From positions 48,836 to 112,835 of the forward strand of contig SVNZ01000003.1 in assembly GCA_015066595.1 (NCBI GenBank): a DNA stretch of 64,000 bases, read 5' to 3'. Under the pieces are notes generated by a model. That model saw nothing but the letters and a program-made list of their open reading frames with translations. It had not been told where the DNA came from and searched no databases. Positions 49,263 to 58,083 of the stretch are shown here, piece by piece. The stretch is from Oscillospiraceae bacterium. GTDB lineage: Bacteria > Bacillota > Clostridia > Oscillospirales > Acutalibacteraceae. A program made the position numbers and the translations under genes. Numbering within the stretch: the first letter of the stretch is position 1; each line of letters opens with the position of its first letter.

Positions 49263-49904
49263 TTATTTTTCTAGTTTCCAATATTTATTATTGAATCTAT
49301 TTATCACGAAATAATTATTATCGCTATCGTAGAATACAGTGATTAGACTATACTCTCCTGCTTTATCAGGCATAGTATTGTACTCTTTGGTATCCATATT
49401 ATATACCATTTTGTATTCGTAAATATTATCTCCGCCGACCGAACTTATTAAAACTTTCAGATCTCCAAGAGATTCCACGAAACGTTCGTCTTCAGTTAGC
49501 TGTTTTTCAAACTTATCTAGTTCATCGAAATCTATATTGTTAAGATGGACATCGCAAACATATTCGGCAATCAGTTTATGTTTGTCTAATCTATCAACTG
49601 CATAACCGTCCACATTTGCCGCTAAAAAATGATCTGTGTAGTATCCGTCAGGAAAATCATACTGAGTTTGTCCTTCGATATATTCGATATAATCATTTGC
49701 ATCATCAAAATATTCAAATTCGATATTTGTAGAGAATTTTTCTTCTTGTTGAGGAGATGTTTCGTAAACTGTGGTCTTAGAAGAATTCAAAGGCAAAAAA
49801 TCTTTATAAACAAGATAAAGAATAGCTCCCGCAATAATAATTATCAGGATTGATACAATTATAGCTATTACGATGACATTTGTCTTCTTTTTTGCATTAT
49901 TCAT
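49263..49904 (-). CDS. Single-span membrane protein, unknown function
   Basis: 213 residues from the ATG at 49904, eight bases behind AAGGAG. One membrane span (about 9-33, very rich in Ile/Val/Leu) after a short Lys-rich start, then an acidic, Tyr- and Asp-rich outside domain. No family recognised. AT-rich. Not close to its neighbours, so probably its own transcript. Confidence 0.6.
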   Translation of the reverse strand: MNNAKKKTNVIVIAIIVSILIIIIAGAILYLVYKDFLPLNSSKTTVYETSPQQEEKFSTNIEFEYFDDANDYIEYIEGQTQYDFPDGYYTDHFLAANVDGYAVDRLDKHKLIAEYVCDVHLNNIDFDELDKFEKQLTEDERFVESLGDLKVLISSVGGDNIYEYKMVYNMDTKEYNTMPDKAGEYSLITVFYDSDNNYFVINRFNNKYWKLEK

Positions 49905-49958
49905 AAAGTTCACTCCTTCAAATCTATTATATCCATATCAAATAATGCCGTCAGCACC

Positions 49959-49986
49959 CCGACCGAAATATTTCGGTCGGTTTTTT
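49959..49986 (+). terminator. Orphan palindrome with T run
   Basis: CCGACCGAAAT / ATTTCGGTCGG, then TTTTTT reading rightward. No rightward gene ends here; it lies 3' of the leftward xth gene, where the T run is on the wrong side. Confidence 0.55.
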
Positions 49987-49989
49987 GTT

Positions 49990-50745
49990 TTATATGTTGA
50001 TGTCAAGTTCGACAGGACAGTGGTCAGAGCCGAAGATATCGCAGTGGATTTTTGCGTCGTTGATTTTATCGTTCAGACGCTCACTGCAAATGAAGTAGTC
50101 GATTCTCCATCCCGAGTTTTTTTCTCTTGCATGGAAGCGGTATGACCACCAGGAGTATATCTGCCCTTTATCAGGATACAAGTAGCGGAATGTGTCAGTA
50201 AAGCCTGACTCGAGCACAGCACTCATTTTGCCTCGTTCTTCGTCAGTGAAACCGGGGTTTTTGCGGTTTGTTTTCGGGTTTTTAAGGTCGATTTCTTTGT
50301 GAGCAACATTCAGGTCACCGCAGTATATGACAGGCTTCTTTTCATCAAGCAACTTGATGTATAAAAGAAAATCGTCTTCCCAGCGCATACGATACTCAAG
50401 TCGCTTGAGTCCGTCCTGTGCGTTTGGAGTATATACTGTAACAAAGTAGAAGTCAGGAAACTCGAGCGTGATGACACGTCCTTCGTGGTCGTGCTCCTCT
50501 ATTCCGATTCCGTAAGCTACTGAAAGCGGCTCAACTTTTGAAAAAATCGCAGTACCTGAATACCCCTTTTTTTCTGCGTAGTTCCAGTAGCCGAAGTACC
50601 CTTGTGGTGCAAAGTCTATCTGACCTTGTTGGAGCTTTGTTTCCTGCAAGCAGAAAATGTCTGCGTCAAGAGCGTTGAAGTTATCCATAAAGCCTTTGTT
50701 CATAATGGCTCTAAGACCATTTACGTTCCATGATATAAATCTCAT
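49990..50745 (-). CDS. xth: Exodeoxyribonuclease III / AP endonuclease
   Basis: 251 residues. Endonuclease-exonuclease-phosphatase fold: [17 protein letters not shown] (metal Glu), [39 protein letters not shown] and a final [11 protein letters not shown] with catalytic Asp-His. Repairs abasic sites and trims 3' ends. It is 9 bases after murF in the leftward operon. Confidence 0.95.
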   Translation of the reverse strand: MRFISWNVNGLRAIMNKGFMDNFNALDADIFCLQETKLQQGQIDFAPQGYFGYWNYAEKKGYSGTAIFSKVEPLSVAYGIGIEEHDHEGRVITLEFPDFYFVTVYTPNAQDGLKRLEYRMRWEDDFLLYIKLLDEKKPVIYCGDLNVAHKEIDLKNPKTNRKNPGFTDEERGKMSAVLESGFTDTFRYLYPDKGQIYSWWSYRFHAREKNSGWRIDYFICSERLNDKINDAKIHCDIFGSDHCPVELDINI

Positions 50746-50754
50746 ATTTACCTC

Positions 50755-52104
50755 TTATATAAAATGTTCGTTTAGTGCATCGACTATTTTATCAAAATGC
50801 ATACTGTGACTTGCTTTGACAAGTACTGTGTCACCACTTTTTATGATATCATAGATTTTTTCTATACATTCGTCTACAGTTTCAAAATAGTAGCCTTTTT
50901 CTTTTGCACCATCGAAAAGATGCTTAGAAAGCTCGCCCACTGCAACAACAGTGTCGATGCCCTTTTGTGCGATGTACTCGCCTGTTTCAAAGTGGAGAGC
51001 ACACTCGTTTGTGCCGAGCTCTTTCATATCACCGATGATAGCGACTTTTCTGTTTAAAAACTTTGAGAGAGTATCAATAGATGCCCTAACAGAAGTCGGG
51101 TTAGCGTTGTAGCAGTCGTCTATGATAGTTAGAGCTTCTTTTCTTATGATGTTACTGCGTGAGCCGACAGTTTTGTAACTCTCGATACCGCATTTGATTT
51201 CATCCAAAGTCATACCCAAATGCTCACCGATAGCAGCAGCACACAACGCATTTGCGACCATATGGCTTTCAACCGATGGGACAGTGGCCTCAACGACACC
51301 GTTTTTTAGATACAGCTTGCAGTTGATACCTTTTTGTAAATCGGTGTTTATGATCTCGGCTTTGTACTCGTTATGGTCAGAAAAACCGTAAAAGATGGTT
51401 TTTATACCGTTGTGCTCTTTGACTGAATAGAGCTTGTCATCATCACCGCAGAAGAACATCTTTCCGTTACTGCTTAAAAACTCTAGCATTTCTGTCTTTG
51501 CTTTGAGCACACCGTCACGGTCGATGAGGTTTTCAAGATGACAGCAACCGATATTAGTGATGACGGATATGTCAGGACGCACGATTTTTGAAAGTCGTGT
51601 CATTTCAGTAAAGTCTGAAATACCCATCTCAATGACAGCGATTTCATGTTCTCTTTCAAGTTTGAAGATAGTCAGCGGTACACCGAGCTCGTTGTTGAAA
51701 TTGCCCTGAGTTTTGTGCACGCAGAACTTCTGTGACAACACAGAAGAGATCATCTCTTTTGTCGATGTTTTGCCCACAGAGCCTGTGATGCCGATGAAAG
51801 GTATAGAAAAAAGCGAGCGGTAGTACTCAGCGATTTTTTTGAGTGCAACAAGAGTAGAGTCAACTTGTATGTAGTTGCAGTCAATTTCAGGTTCGTCTTC
51901 GCACAAAGCACACACAGCACCGCTTTCAATACATTGAGCAATGAACTTGTGACCGTCAACACGCTCGCCTTTGATAGCAGCAAAGAGAGTGTCGCCTTGC
52001 ACCTGACGGCTGTCTGTGACGATTGATGTGACTAAAACGTTCTCATCTCCATGTAGCTTTCCGCCACAGCTTTTTGCGATTTCTTTTAGTGTAATAGGTT
52101 TCAT
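50755..52104 (-). CDS. murF: UDP-N-acetylmuramoyl-tripeptide--D-alanyl-D-alanine ligase
   Basis: 449 residues. Mur ligase: N-terminal UDP-MurNAc domain (VTDSRQVQGDTLFAAI), ATP loop GITGSVGKTSTKEM near residue 108, VIEMGISDF, and the C-terminal DDCYNANPTSVRASID motif. It joins D-Ala-D-Ala to the muropeptide. It follows ddl, which makes that dipeptide, by 44 bases. Confidence 0.95.
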   Translation of the reverse strand: MKPITLKEIAKSCGGKLHGDENVLVTSIVTDSRQVQGDTLFAAIKGERVDGHKFIAQCIESGAVCALCEDEPEIDCNYIQVDSTLVALKKIAEYYRSLFSIPFIGITGSVGKTSTKEMISSVLSQKFCVHKTQGNFNNELGVPLTIFKLEREHEIAVIEMGISDFTEMTRLSKIVRPDISVITNIGCCHLENLIDRDGVLKAKTEMLEFLSSNGKMFFCGDDDKLYSVKEHNGIKTIFYGFSDHNEYKAEIINTDLQKGINCKLYLKNGVVEATVPSVESHMVANALCAAAIGEHLGMTLDEIKCGIESYKTVGSRSNIIRKEALTIIDDCYNANPTSVRASIDTLSKFLNRKVAIIGDMKELGTNECALHFETGEYIAQKGIDTVVAVGELSKHLFDGAKEKGYYFETVDECIEKIYDIIKSGDTVLVKASHSMHFDKIVDALNEHFI

Positions 52105-52148
52105 AATATCACCGTATAAAGCTAGAGCGGTCAGTGACCGCCCAAAAG

Positions 52149-53201
52149 TTAGTTATATTTTAATAGTGAGAGCTCAACGATTTTTTCGCAAAGCTCAGGG
52201 AAATCAATACCGTCAGCTTTTGCTTCCTGTGGGAGCAGGCTGATAGGAGTCATACCAGGCAAAGTGTTAGCCTCCAAGCAGAAGATGTTACCTTTGTCAT
52301 CTAGCAAAAAGTCGATTCTCGCATAGCTTTCAAGATGAAGCTCAGAAAAAGCGTGGAGCGCTGCATTTTGGAGTTTTTTGGTGGTAGCGTCATCGAGCAC
52401 AGCAGGACAGATTTCTTCTGTGTTACCTGCCTGATACTTGTTGACATAGTCATAAAAACCTGTTTTTGGGATAATTTCGATGATAGGAAGAGCCTTGTTG
52501 CCTAGCACACCGATAGAAAACTCTCTGCCTTTTATGTACTGTTCAACAAGCACCTGACCTTCATATTTGAATGCATCGATCATAGCTTTTTCAAAATCGT
52601 CTTTAGTCTGTACGATAGAAACACCGACAGAGCTGCCTGCTGAACAAGGTTTTACAACACATGGAAAATCTACCCAAGATTTGAGTTCTCCGTTTGAAAG
52701 AGCATGCTTTTGATACAGCTTTGACATAGGGGTCGGTACATCACCGTGCAAGAACACAGCTTTTGTCACACCTTTGTCCATAGCGATAGCAGAGCCTAAA
52801 TATCCAGCACCTGTGTATTTGATACCGAGCATATCAAGAGCTGCCTGAAGCTGACCGTTTTCGCCCACACCACCGTGCAAAGCTAAAAAACATATGTCAG
52901 CGCTTTTACATATATCAATAACATTTTCGCCAAAGATACAGTCACTCTTATCTTTGCGCATCGCTTTGATTTCTTCTAAATCAGGGATCTGTGTTGATAC
53001 ACCTGTGATAGATTTTGTGAAGTCATAGCCATTTTCAAAAAGTGCGTCTATAGAGTCAAGCTTTTCTTCATATCCCATAAATACGTCGAGCAAAATCACC
53101 TTGTGACCTTTGCTCTTGAGTGCAGCAAAAACCTGCTTGCCTGATGTGATGGACACATCACGTTCAGTGCTCAGGCCTCCTGCAAGTACAACTATTTTCA
53201 T
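52149..53201 (-). CDS. ddl: D-alanine--D-alanine ligase
   Basis: 350 residues, ATP-grasp. Start MKIVVLAGGLSTERDVS (usual N-terminal motif), FLALHGGVGENGQLQ, PCVVKPCSAGSSVGV, YARIDFLLDDKGNIF and EANTLPGMTPISLLP. The N-terminal helix-turn and C-terminal motif are complete. A Tyr or Phe in the active site loop that decides D-Ala-D-Ala against D-Ala-D-Lac cannot be set with confidence. Confidence 0.94.
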   Translation of the reverse strand: MKIVVLAGGLSTERDVSITSGKQVFAALKSKGHKVILLDVFMGYEEKLDSIDALFENGYDFTKSITGVSTQIPDLEEIKAMRKDKSDCIFGENVIDICKSADICFLALHGGVGENGQLQAALDMLGIKYTGAGYLGSAIAMDKGVTKAVFLHGDVPTPMSKLYQKHALSNGELKSWVDFPCVVKPCSAGSSVGVSIVQTKDDFEKAMIDAFKYEGQVLVEQYIKGREFSIGVLGNKALPIIEIIPKTGFYDYVNKYQAGNTEEICPAVLDDATTKKLQNAALHAFSELHLESYARIDFLLDDKGNIFCLEANTLPGMTPISLLPQEAKADGIDFPELCEKIVELSLLKYN

Positions 53202-53213
53202 AACAAAAACCTC

Positions 53214-53630
53214 TTATTCTCCGATGATTTTGATGAGTGCGTGCTTATTTCTTTTACCGTCAAGCTCATAGTAAAAAATCTGTTCCCAAGTGCCAAAATC
53301 AAGCTCACCGTTTGTTATAGCACACACTACTTCTCTACCCATAACCGTACGCTTTAAGTGTGCATCTGCGTTGTCTTCAAATCCGTTGTGAGCATACTGG
53401 TCGTATGGTTTTTCAGGAGCGAGCTTTTCAAGCCACTTTTCGTAGTCAGAATGAAGTCCGGGCTCGTCGTCATTGATAAAGACCGATGCTGTAATGTTCA
53501 TCGCATTAACAAGCACTAAGCCTTCTTTGATACCGCTCTCATCGATGGCACGCTGTACATCTCTTGTGATGTTTATAATTTTTCTGCGAGCGGGGATATT
53601 AAACCACAGCTCTTTTCTGAAACTTTTCAT
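53214..53630 (-). CDS. yjbQ: YjbQ family protein (UPF0047)
   Basis: 138 residues, full length for the family. Signs: [13 protein letters not shown] at the start, [20 protein letters not shown] in the middle, and [13 protein letters not shown] followed by [16 protein letters not shown]. The E. coli protein has weak thiamine-phosphate synthase activity, but the real role is unknown. It lies between a MIF homologue and ddl in one operon, with 10-12-base gaps. Confidence 0.88.
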   Translation of the reverse strand: MKSFRKELWFNIPARRKIINITRDVQRAIDESGIKEGLVLVNAMNITASVFINDDEPGLHSDYEKWLEKLAPEKPYDQYAHNGFEDNADAHLKRTVMGREVVCAITNGELDFGTWEQIFYYELDGKRNKHALIKIIGE

Positions 53631-53639
53631 AGCTACCTC

Positions 53640-53981
53640 TTAGAATATAATAGAGTCATAGCCCCAGTATTCAACTTCTTCAAACTTAACATACACTCTG
53701 TTTGTAGGAATAGAAAGTTCCTCACTTGCAATATCGCACAAAGCTTTTGTGAGCTTTTCGTAGTTTGCTTTAGTTGATTTGCCTAAGAGCTTTACTTCGA
53801 AGTATGCAGACTCGTCGTCCTTGTTGCCCTTAAAATACATTCTGCAGTTATCTTCTATTTGTACCATAAGATACGCTTCACTTTTGCCGATAAGGGTGAT
53901 AGCTTCTCCGAGTTTTGTTTTGATGTTTTCTTCTTGTGTAGCGTTTACAGGTGTTGTAAATCTAGCGTCAATAAATGGCAT
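53640..53981 (-). CDS. MIF-family tautomerase-like protein
   Basis: 113 residues, the MIF length. The N-terminal Pro after Met (MPFIDARFTTPVN) is the catalytic base, and Lys33-like position, MVQIEDN and the tail RVYVKFEEVEYWGY fit the fold. It forms trimers. Known members tautomerise phenylpyruvate or keto-enol substrates; the natural role in bacteria is unknown. The first gene of the cell-wall operon. Confidence 0.87.
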   Translation of the reverse strand: MPFIDARFTTPVNATQEENIKTKLGEAITLIGKSEAYLMVQIEDNCRMYFKGNKDDESAYFEVKLLGKSTKANYEKLTKALCDIASEELSIPTNRVYVKFEEVEYWGYDSIIF

Positions 53982-54010
53982 ATTTATACCTCCATAATAT
54001 ATATGGATAT

Positions 54011-54039
54011 ATTATAATACTATATGTAAGTTTTATCAA
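54011..54039 (-). promoter_or_regulatory. Promoter of the MIF-yjbQ-ddl-murF-xth operon
   Basis: Minus strand TTGATA, 17 bases, TATAAT; GGAGG precedes the ATG. Confidence 0.78.
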
Positions 54040-54040
54040 G

Positions 54041-54082
54041 CAAAAAAGTACCGCTGACCAATCTTTGGTCAGCGGTACTTTT
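54041..54082 (-). terminator. Terminator after the dockerin-PKD gene
   Basis: AAAAGTACCGCTGACCA / TGGTCAGCGGTACTTTT perfect 17-bp stem, T run on the minus strand. Confidence 0.93.
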
Positions 54083-54135
54083 GTCATGGGAGTATAATTT
54101 TTGTTGCAGAGGGGATTCTGCAGCTGTTACAGTTA

Positions 54136-55041
54136 TCATGCCGGAGGCGGGAGCATATACTCAAAGCCCAGTGTGTCACTGTCTGTGTGACCATCTGCGT
54201 CTTTTACATCTACATATAAAGTGTAGTAGTGATTGTCCTCAAGTTCAGTTGTGAGTGTAAACGAATTGCTTTGTGAGTAATCCTGCTTTTCTACTAATAT
54301 ACCGCTTGATTCTGAGCCGCTTTCGTAAGTCTGATCGTAAAGTGCAAAGCTGTATTCATACGGTGCATTACCGTCGTAAGCAATCGCTTCAAATGTTAGG
54401 TAGTGGTCATAAAAGCCTTTGTGGTATATAGAGTAAAGATTGACCCAACCTGTTTCGTATGGTAATACAACAGTATAGTAAATATTTTCACCAGTAGTCA
54501 CACCAACCGCGTTTGAAACATAATATTCGACCTCATATGTACCGGGTTCTTCAAATGTATGGACAAAGGTGTTGTTCTTTGAGCTCTCTCTGACCAGTTC
54601 GCCGTCAATATAGAATTCATACATCAGCTCTCCTGGTCCGCCTGAAGCCACAGCTTCAAAGGTGACAGGTGTGCCTGCTTTTGCTTTGCCTGAGCTGTAG
54701 TCAGATACTAGCGCTTCTGCATATACATCGATAAAGCAGTAATCTCCTGCGGGGAATTGGTGGATTATCTCAGCAAGCTTTTGTTGAATATAAGTGGCAT
54801 CAATTACCGAAACTTTTTCGTCACCATCGACATCTGCAGCATAAAACTGTGTTGGTGTCATTTCTTCGAGCTGTGCAAGATGGCGTTGAATATAAGTTGC
54901 GTCTGTGATAGAACATCCGTTGTCATCGTCAATATGACCACGGAAAATCGGAGTTATAACCGCTGAAGCAGAAAGTATCTGTGTCGATAGCAACACTACG
55001 ATTAAAAGTACTACTGATAAGATTTTTATGCATTTTTTCAT
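54136..55041 (-). CDS. Secreted dockerin protein with PKD-like domains
   Basis: 301 residues. Signal peptide 1-27 (ending LSASA). Two dockerin repeats right after it (about 33-95): DDDNGCSITDATYIQRHLAQ and ADVDGDEKVSVIDATYIQQK. Then two PKD/Ig-like domains (about 105-200 and 205-301). There is no catalytic domain. An N-terminal dockerin is uncommon. It lies 46 bases downstream of the sensor gene of the sigma operon, so it might be a product of that regulon. Confidence 0.83.
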   Translation of the reverse strand: MKKCIKILSVVLLIVVLLSTQILSASAVITPIFRGHIDDDNGCSITDATYIQRHLAQLEEMTPTQFYAADVDGDEKVSVIDATYIQQKLAEIIHQFPAGDYCFIDVYAEALVSDYSSGKAKAGTPVTFEAVASGGPGELMYEFYIDGELVRESSKNNTFVHTFEEPGTYEVEYYVSNAVGVTTGENIYYTVVLPYETGWVNLYSIYHKGFYDHYLTFEAIAYDGNAPYEYSFALYDQTYESGSESSGILVEKQDYSQSNSFTLTTELEDNHYYTLYVDVKDADGHTDSDTLGFEYMLPPPA

Positions 55042-55087
55042 GTTAATTCCTCCTTACGTGATTCAGTATATAAGATTGAGAATTCCT

Positions 55088-56287
55088 TTAGTAATTGATA
55101 TTGGCCCAGCTTTGAAATAGTAGGGTTCCTTGACTGTTATAAAAAGCGTAAGTGTATATGCCTAGCTTTGTCATATTATAGATCTTGCCCGGATAGTATT
55201 CCAACCCGATGATGTTCTGACCTATATGGCTGATAACTGCCTCACGCTCCTTAGTAAATAGTTCGCTATCGCCAAGCATAATGCCGTCAGGGTCAAACAC
55301 AAAACAGTAGAAGTTTTCTCCAGAGTCTTTAGGTATTAAAGCGCCCAGACCAAATTCTTCAAACTCAAAGTCTATGTCAAAATAACCTTCACACAGGGTA
55401 TCTCCTTTTTTGTTATAGAATACAAACCTGTGTGTTCCGACTTCTTTGATTAACCCTAAATATAAAGGATCATATCCAAAACACGCTTTATCCTTTTCTT
55501 TTTCTACCAATGCGTGATGCTCTTTACTGAAAAGGTCGCTGTCACCTAATTGATTATCAGCAGAATCAAAAATCTTGCAGTAGACCTGGTTATTTATAAT
55601 GTTTTCGACAGAGCTTTCTCCGTAGCACATATAGCTGGTTATTGGTATCGCTCCAGGAAGTTCATCGTTATAGGTAGGCTCAACTAAATCAGGAAAAGTT
55701 GGTCTTGGAATAGTTGGCTCAGGGGTAGTAGGCTTGACTGATGGGGTTATAGTAGGATTCGCTGTTGAATTAACTGTTGGTTTGACTGATGGAGACGTTG
55801 TGGGTTTATCAGTTGGTTTTTGTGTAGGAGACTGTGTGCTGTCTTCATGCGGAGCACCACCGTTTGTACCGTTGTCATCATCTGTATTGTCTGTGATGTG
55901 GTTTTGTGAAGGGTTAGAATCAGCTTTTTCTGTTGGTTCTATATATGCTGTTTCATTATTACTTTGTGTTTCTTTGATGATACTCTCGTTGCTATTTTGG
56001 TTGTCGCTAGAGTAGTCCGTAGGGGAATGTGTTTTCTGTGTAGCTTCTGCTTGACCGTAGTTAAGGTCTATAGGGAGGACGTTTCTATCCTGAGTAAGAT
56101 AGATAGTTAAGCTGACGCTACATATCAGCACCAGACACGCAACCGTCGCAAGTGAACGGCTGTGCTTTAAGAAGAATATCAGTACAGGTTTTTCTTTTTC
56201 TACGGTCTGTGGTATATTGGCTGCATTTTCAATCCAAGACTCTGGAGCTTTGAGGTTTTTCAGACTGTCAAAATTTATTTTGTTCAT
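55088..56287 (-). CDS. Membrane sensor, putative anti-sigma factor
   Basis: 399 residues. A short cytoplasmic part of about 37 residues (NKINFDSLKNLKAPESWIENA), one span (about 40-60), a long low-complexity region rich in Thr, Pro, Ser and Asn (about 75-215), then two similar beta domains (about 230-320 and 322-399), each with the LGDS(D/E)LF(S/T)KE motif. Its start overlaps the sigma gene stop (ATGA). It fits an anti-sigma partner that reads an outside signal; no zinc HxxxCxxC motif is seen. Confidence 0.72.
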   Translation of the reverse strand: MNKINFDSLKNLKAPESWIENAANIPQTVEKEKPVLIFFLKHSRSLATVACLVLICSVSLTIYLTQDRNVLPIDLNYGQAEATQKTHSPTDYSSDNQNSNESIIKETQSNNETAYIEPTEKADSNPSQNHITDNTDDDNGTNGGAPHEDSTQSPTQKPTDKPTTSPSVKPTVNSTANPTITPSVKPTTPEPTIPRPTFPDLVEPTYNDELPGAIPITSYMCYGESSVENIINNQVYCKIFDSADNQLGDSDLFSKEHHALVEKEKDKACFGYDPLYLGLIKEVGTHRFVFYNKKGDTLCEGYFDIDFEFEEFGLGALIPKDSGENFYCFVFDPDGIMLGDSELFTKEREAVISHIGQNIIGLEYYPGKIYNMTKLGIYTYAFYNSQGTLLFQSWANINY

Positions 56288-56769
56288 CCGATATCACCTC
56301 CGTAAATTTGTTTTAACTTTTCTCTTCCACGTTTTAGAGTGGTTTTGATTGTGTTAGAGTTTTTGTTTAGAATGTTGGCTATTTCGTCGACTTTGTACTG
56401 TTCAACATAGTATAGGTACAAAACATCTCGATATTTGCTATCAAGTTCCATAAGCGCCCAAGAAATATCCATACTGTCGTGGGGGAATTCGACAGCGTTG
56501 TTTTTGTGGTTCTCAAGGGATACAAGGCGTTTATTTTTTCGTATGTAGTTATTGCATTCGTTTATAGCTACTCTGATAAGCCACGCTTTGAGGTGTTCTT
56601 TATCGACAAAATCGGGGGATTTTTGATGTAGCTTCAAGAACGTGTTTTGGAAGCAGTCTTCTGCATCAGCCCAGTTTTTCAGTCGTATAACACAGACTGC
56701 GACTACAGTTTGATTATATTCTTTGACAACTTGTTCAAACCTAAGTCCGGCAAACCTTATATCAGCCAT
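56284..56769 (-). CDS. ECF-type RNA polymerase sigma factor
   Basis: 161 residues, start ATG at 56769 behind AAGGGGGG. Sigma region 2 (NWADAEDCFQNTFLKLHQ, LKAWLIRVAINECNNYIRK) and region 4 (ALMELDSKYRDVLYLYYVEQY, KVDEIANILNKNSNTIKTTL). ECF sigma factors redirect RNA polymerase on release from their anti-sigma. It forms a tight pair with the next gene. Confidence 0.9.
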   Translation of the reverse strand: MADIRFAGLRFEQVVKEYNQTVVAVCVIRLKNWADAEDCFQNTFLKLHQKSPDFVDKEHLKAWLIRVAINECNNYIRKNKRLVSLENHKNNAVEFPHDSMDISWALMELDSKYRDVLYLYYVEQYKVDEIANILNKNSNTIKTTLKRGREKLKQIYGGDIG

Positions 56770-56851
56770 CAAATCCCCCCTTCAATAATAAAACAATTCA
56801 AAATCTATTTTGGTTTCATTTTATATAAAAATTTTTTAAAATCTTTTCTAT

Positions 56852-56880
56852 ATTATATAAAAGGCGAATAGAGGTTTCAA
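56852..56880 (-). promoter_or_regulatory. Promoter of the sigma operon
   Basis: Minus strand TTGAAA, 17 bases, TATAAT. TGAAACC occurs twice on the minus strand (56879-56873 and 56818-56812), once overlapping this -35; TGAAAC is a usual ECF -35 core. Confidence 0.65.
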
Positions 56881-57017
56881 TATTGGTACGATTTATAGAA
56901 GATAAAATATCCATTTTTCGAAAAAAGATATTATTCTATCTGACTTTGTTGTATAATATATCCTGAATGAAAGTGTTTTTCATTGAGAATAAAAATACTA
57001 AATTGGAGGAATTTAAA

Positions 57018-57884
57018 ATGCCATTAGTAAATGCAAAAGAAATGCTCACAAAAGCAAAGGCAGGCCAGTACGCTGTAGGTCAGTTCAACATCAACAACCT
57101 CGAGTGGACAAAGGCTATCCTGCTCACAGCTCAGGAGTTGAACTCTCCTGTTATCCTCGGTGTTTCTGAGGGTGCCGGTAAATATATGTGCGGTTACAAG
57201 ACTATCGTTGGTATGGTCAACGGTATGCTCGAGGAGCTCAACATCACAGTTCCTGTAGCTCTCCACCTTGACCACGGTTCATACGACGGTGCAAAGGCTT
57301 GTATCGAGGCTGGTTTCTCATCAGTTATGTTCGACGGTTCACACTACTCAATCGAAGAAAACGTGGCTAAAACTAAGGAACTCGTTGCTATCTGTGACGA
57401 GCTCGGCCTTTCACTCGAAGCTGAAGTTGGTTCTATCGGTGGCGAAGAAGACGGTGTTGTAGGCGCTGGCGAATGCGCAGATCCTGACGAGTGCAAGATG
57501 ATCGCTGATTTAGGCATCACAATGCTCGCTGCAGGTATCGGTAACATCCACGGTAAGTATCCTGAGAACTGGGCTGGTCTTTCATTCGATACACTCGATG
57601 CTATTCAGCGCAAAACAGGCGATATGCCACTTGTACTCCACGGTGGTACAGGCATCCCTGCTGACATGATCAAGAAAGCTATCTCTTTAGGCGTTTCAAA
57701 AATCAACGTAAACACAGAGTGCCAGCTTTCATTTGCTGAAGCTACAAGAAAGTACATCGAAGACGGTAAGGATCTTCAGGGCAAGGGCTTTGACCCAAGA
57801 AAGCTCCTCGCTCCTGGTTTTGAAGCTATCAAAGCTACTGTTAAAGAGAAGATGGAACTCTTCGGTTCAGTTGACAAAGCTTAA
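57018..57884 (+). CDS. fba: Fructose-bisphosphate aldolase, class II
   Basis: 288 residues, start at the ATG at 57018 behind TTGGAGG. Zinc ligands in HLDHGS, then FDGSHYSIEEN, EAEVGSIGGEEDG, GNIHGKY and LHGGTGIPADM. Glycolysis/gluconeogenesis: splits FBP to DHAP and G3P. Codon use is the biased kind of a highly expressed gene. Single gene with its own terminator. Confidence 0.96.
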   Translation: MPLVNAKEMLTKAKAGQYAVGQFNINNLEWTKAILLTAQELNSPVILGVSEGAGKYMCGYKTIVGMVNGMLEELNITVPVALHLDHGSYDGAKACIEAGFSSVMFDGSHYSIEENVAKTKELVAICDELGLSLEAEVGSIGGEEDGVVGAGECADPDECKMIADLGITMLAAGIGNIHGKYPENWAGLSFDTLDAIQRKTGDMPLVLHGGTGIPADMIKKAISLGVSKINVNTECQLSFAEATRKYIEDGKDLQGKGFDPRKLLAPGFEAIKATVKEKMELFGSVDKA

Positions 57885-57945
57885 ACAAACGAGGCGTGAT
57901 ATCCAAGCGCCAGAGGCTTTTAGCCAATTTTTGAATTAACTACTT

Positions 57946-57976
57946 AACGTCCGTACATTTTGTGCGGGCGTTTTTT
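57946..57976 (+). terminator. Terminator after fba
   Basis: AACGTCCGTACA / TGTGCGGGCGTT (with wobble pairs), TTTTTT. Confidence 0.88.
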
Positions 57977-58017
57977 ATTGTGAAATACGAAGAATATGAG
58001 AACTTTATTTACTTTAC

Positions 58018-58047
58018 TTGCAAAACTTTGAGCTTATAGTGTAAAAT
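58018..58047 (+). promoter_or_regulatory. Promoter of cysK
   Basis: TTGCAA, 18 bases, TAAAAT, 36 bases before the ATG at 58084. Confidence 0.6.
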
Positions 58048-58083
58048 ACTATATGTAAGTAACAAAAGAGAGGTCTGACTTTT

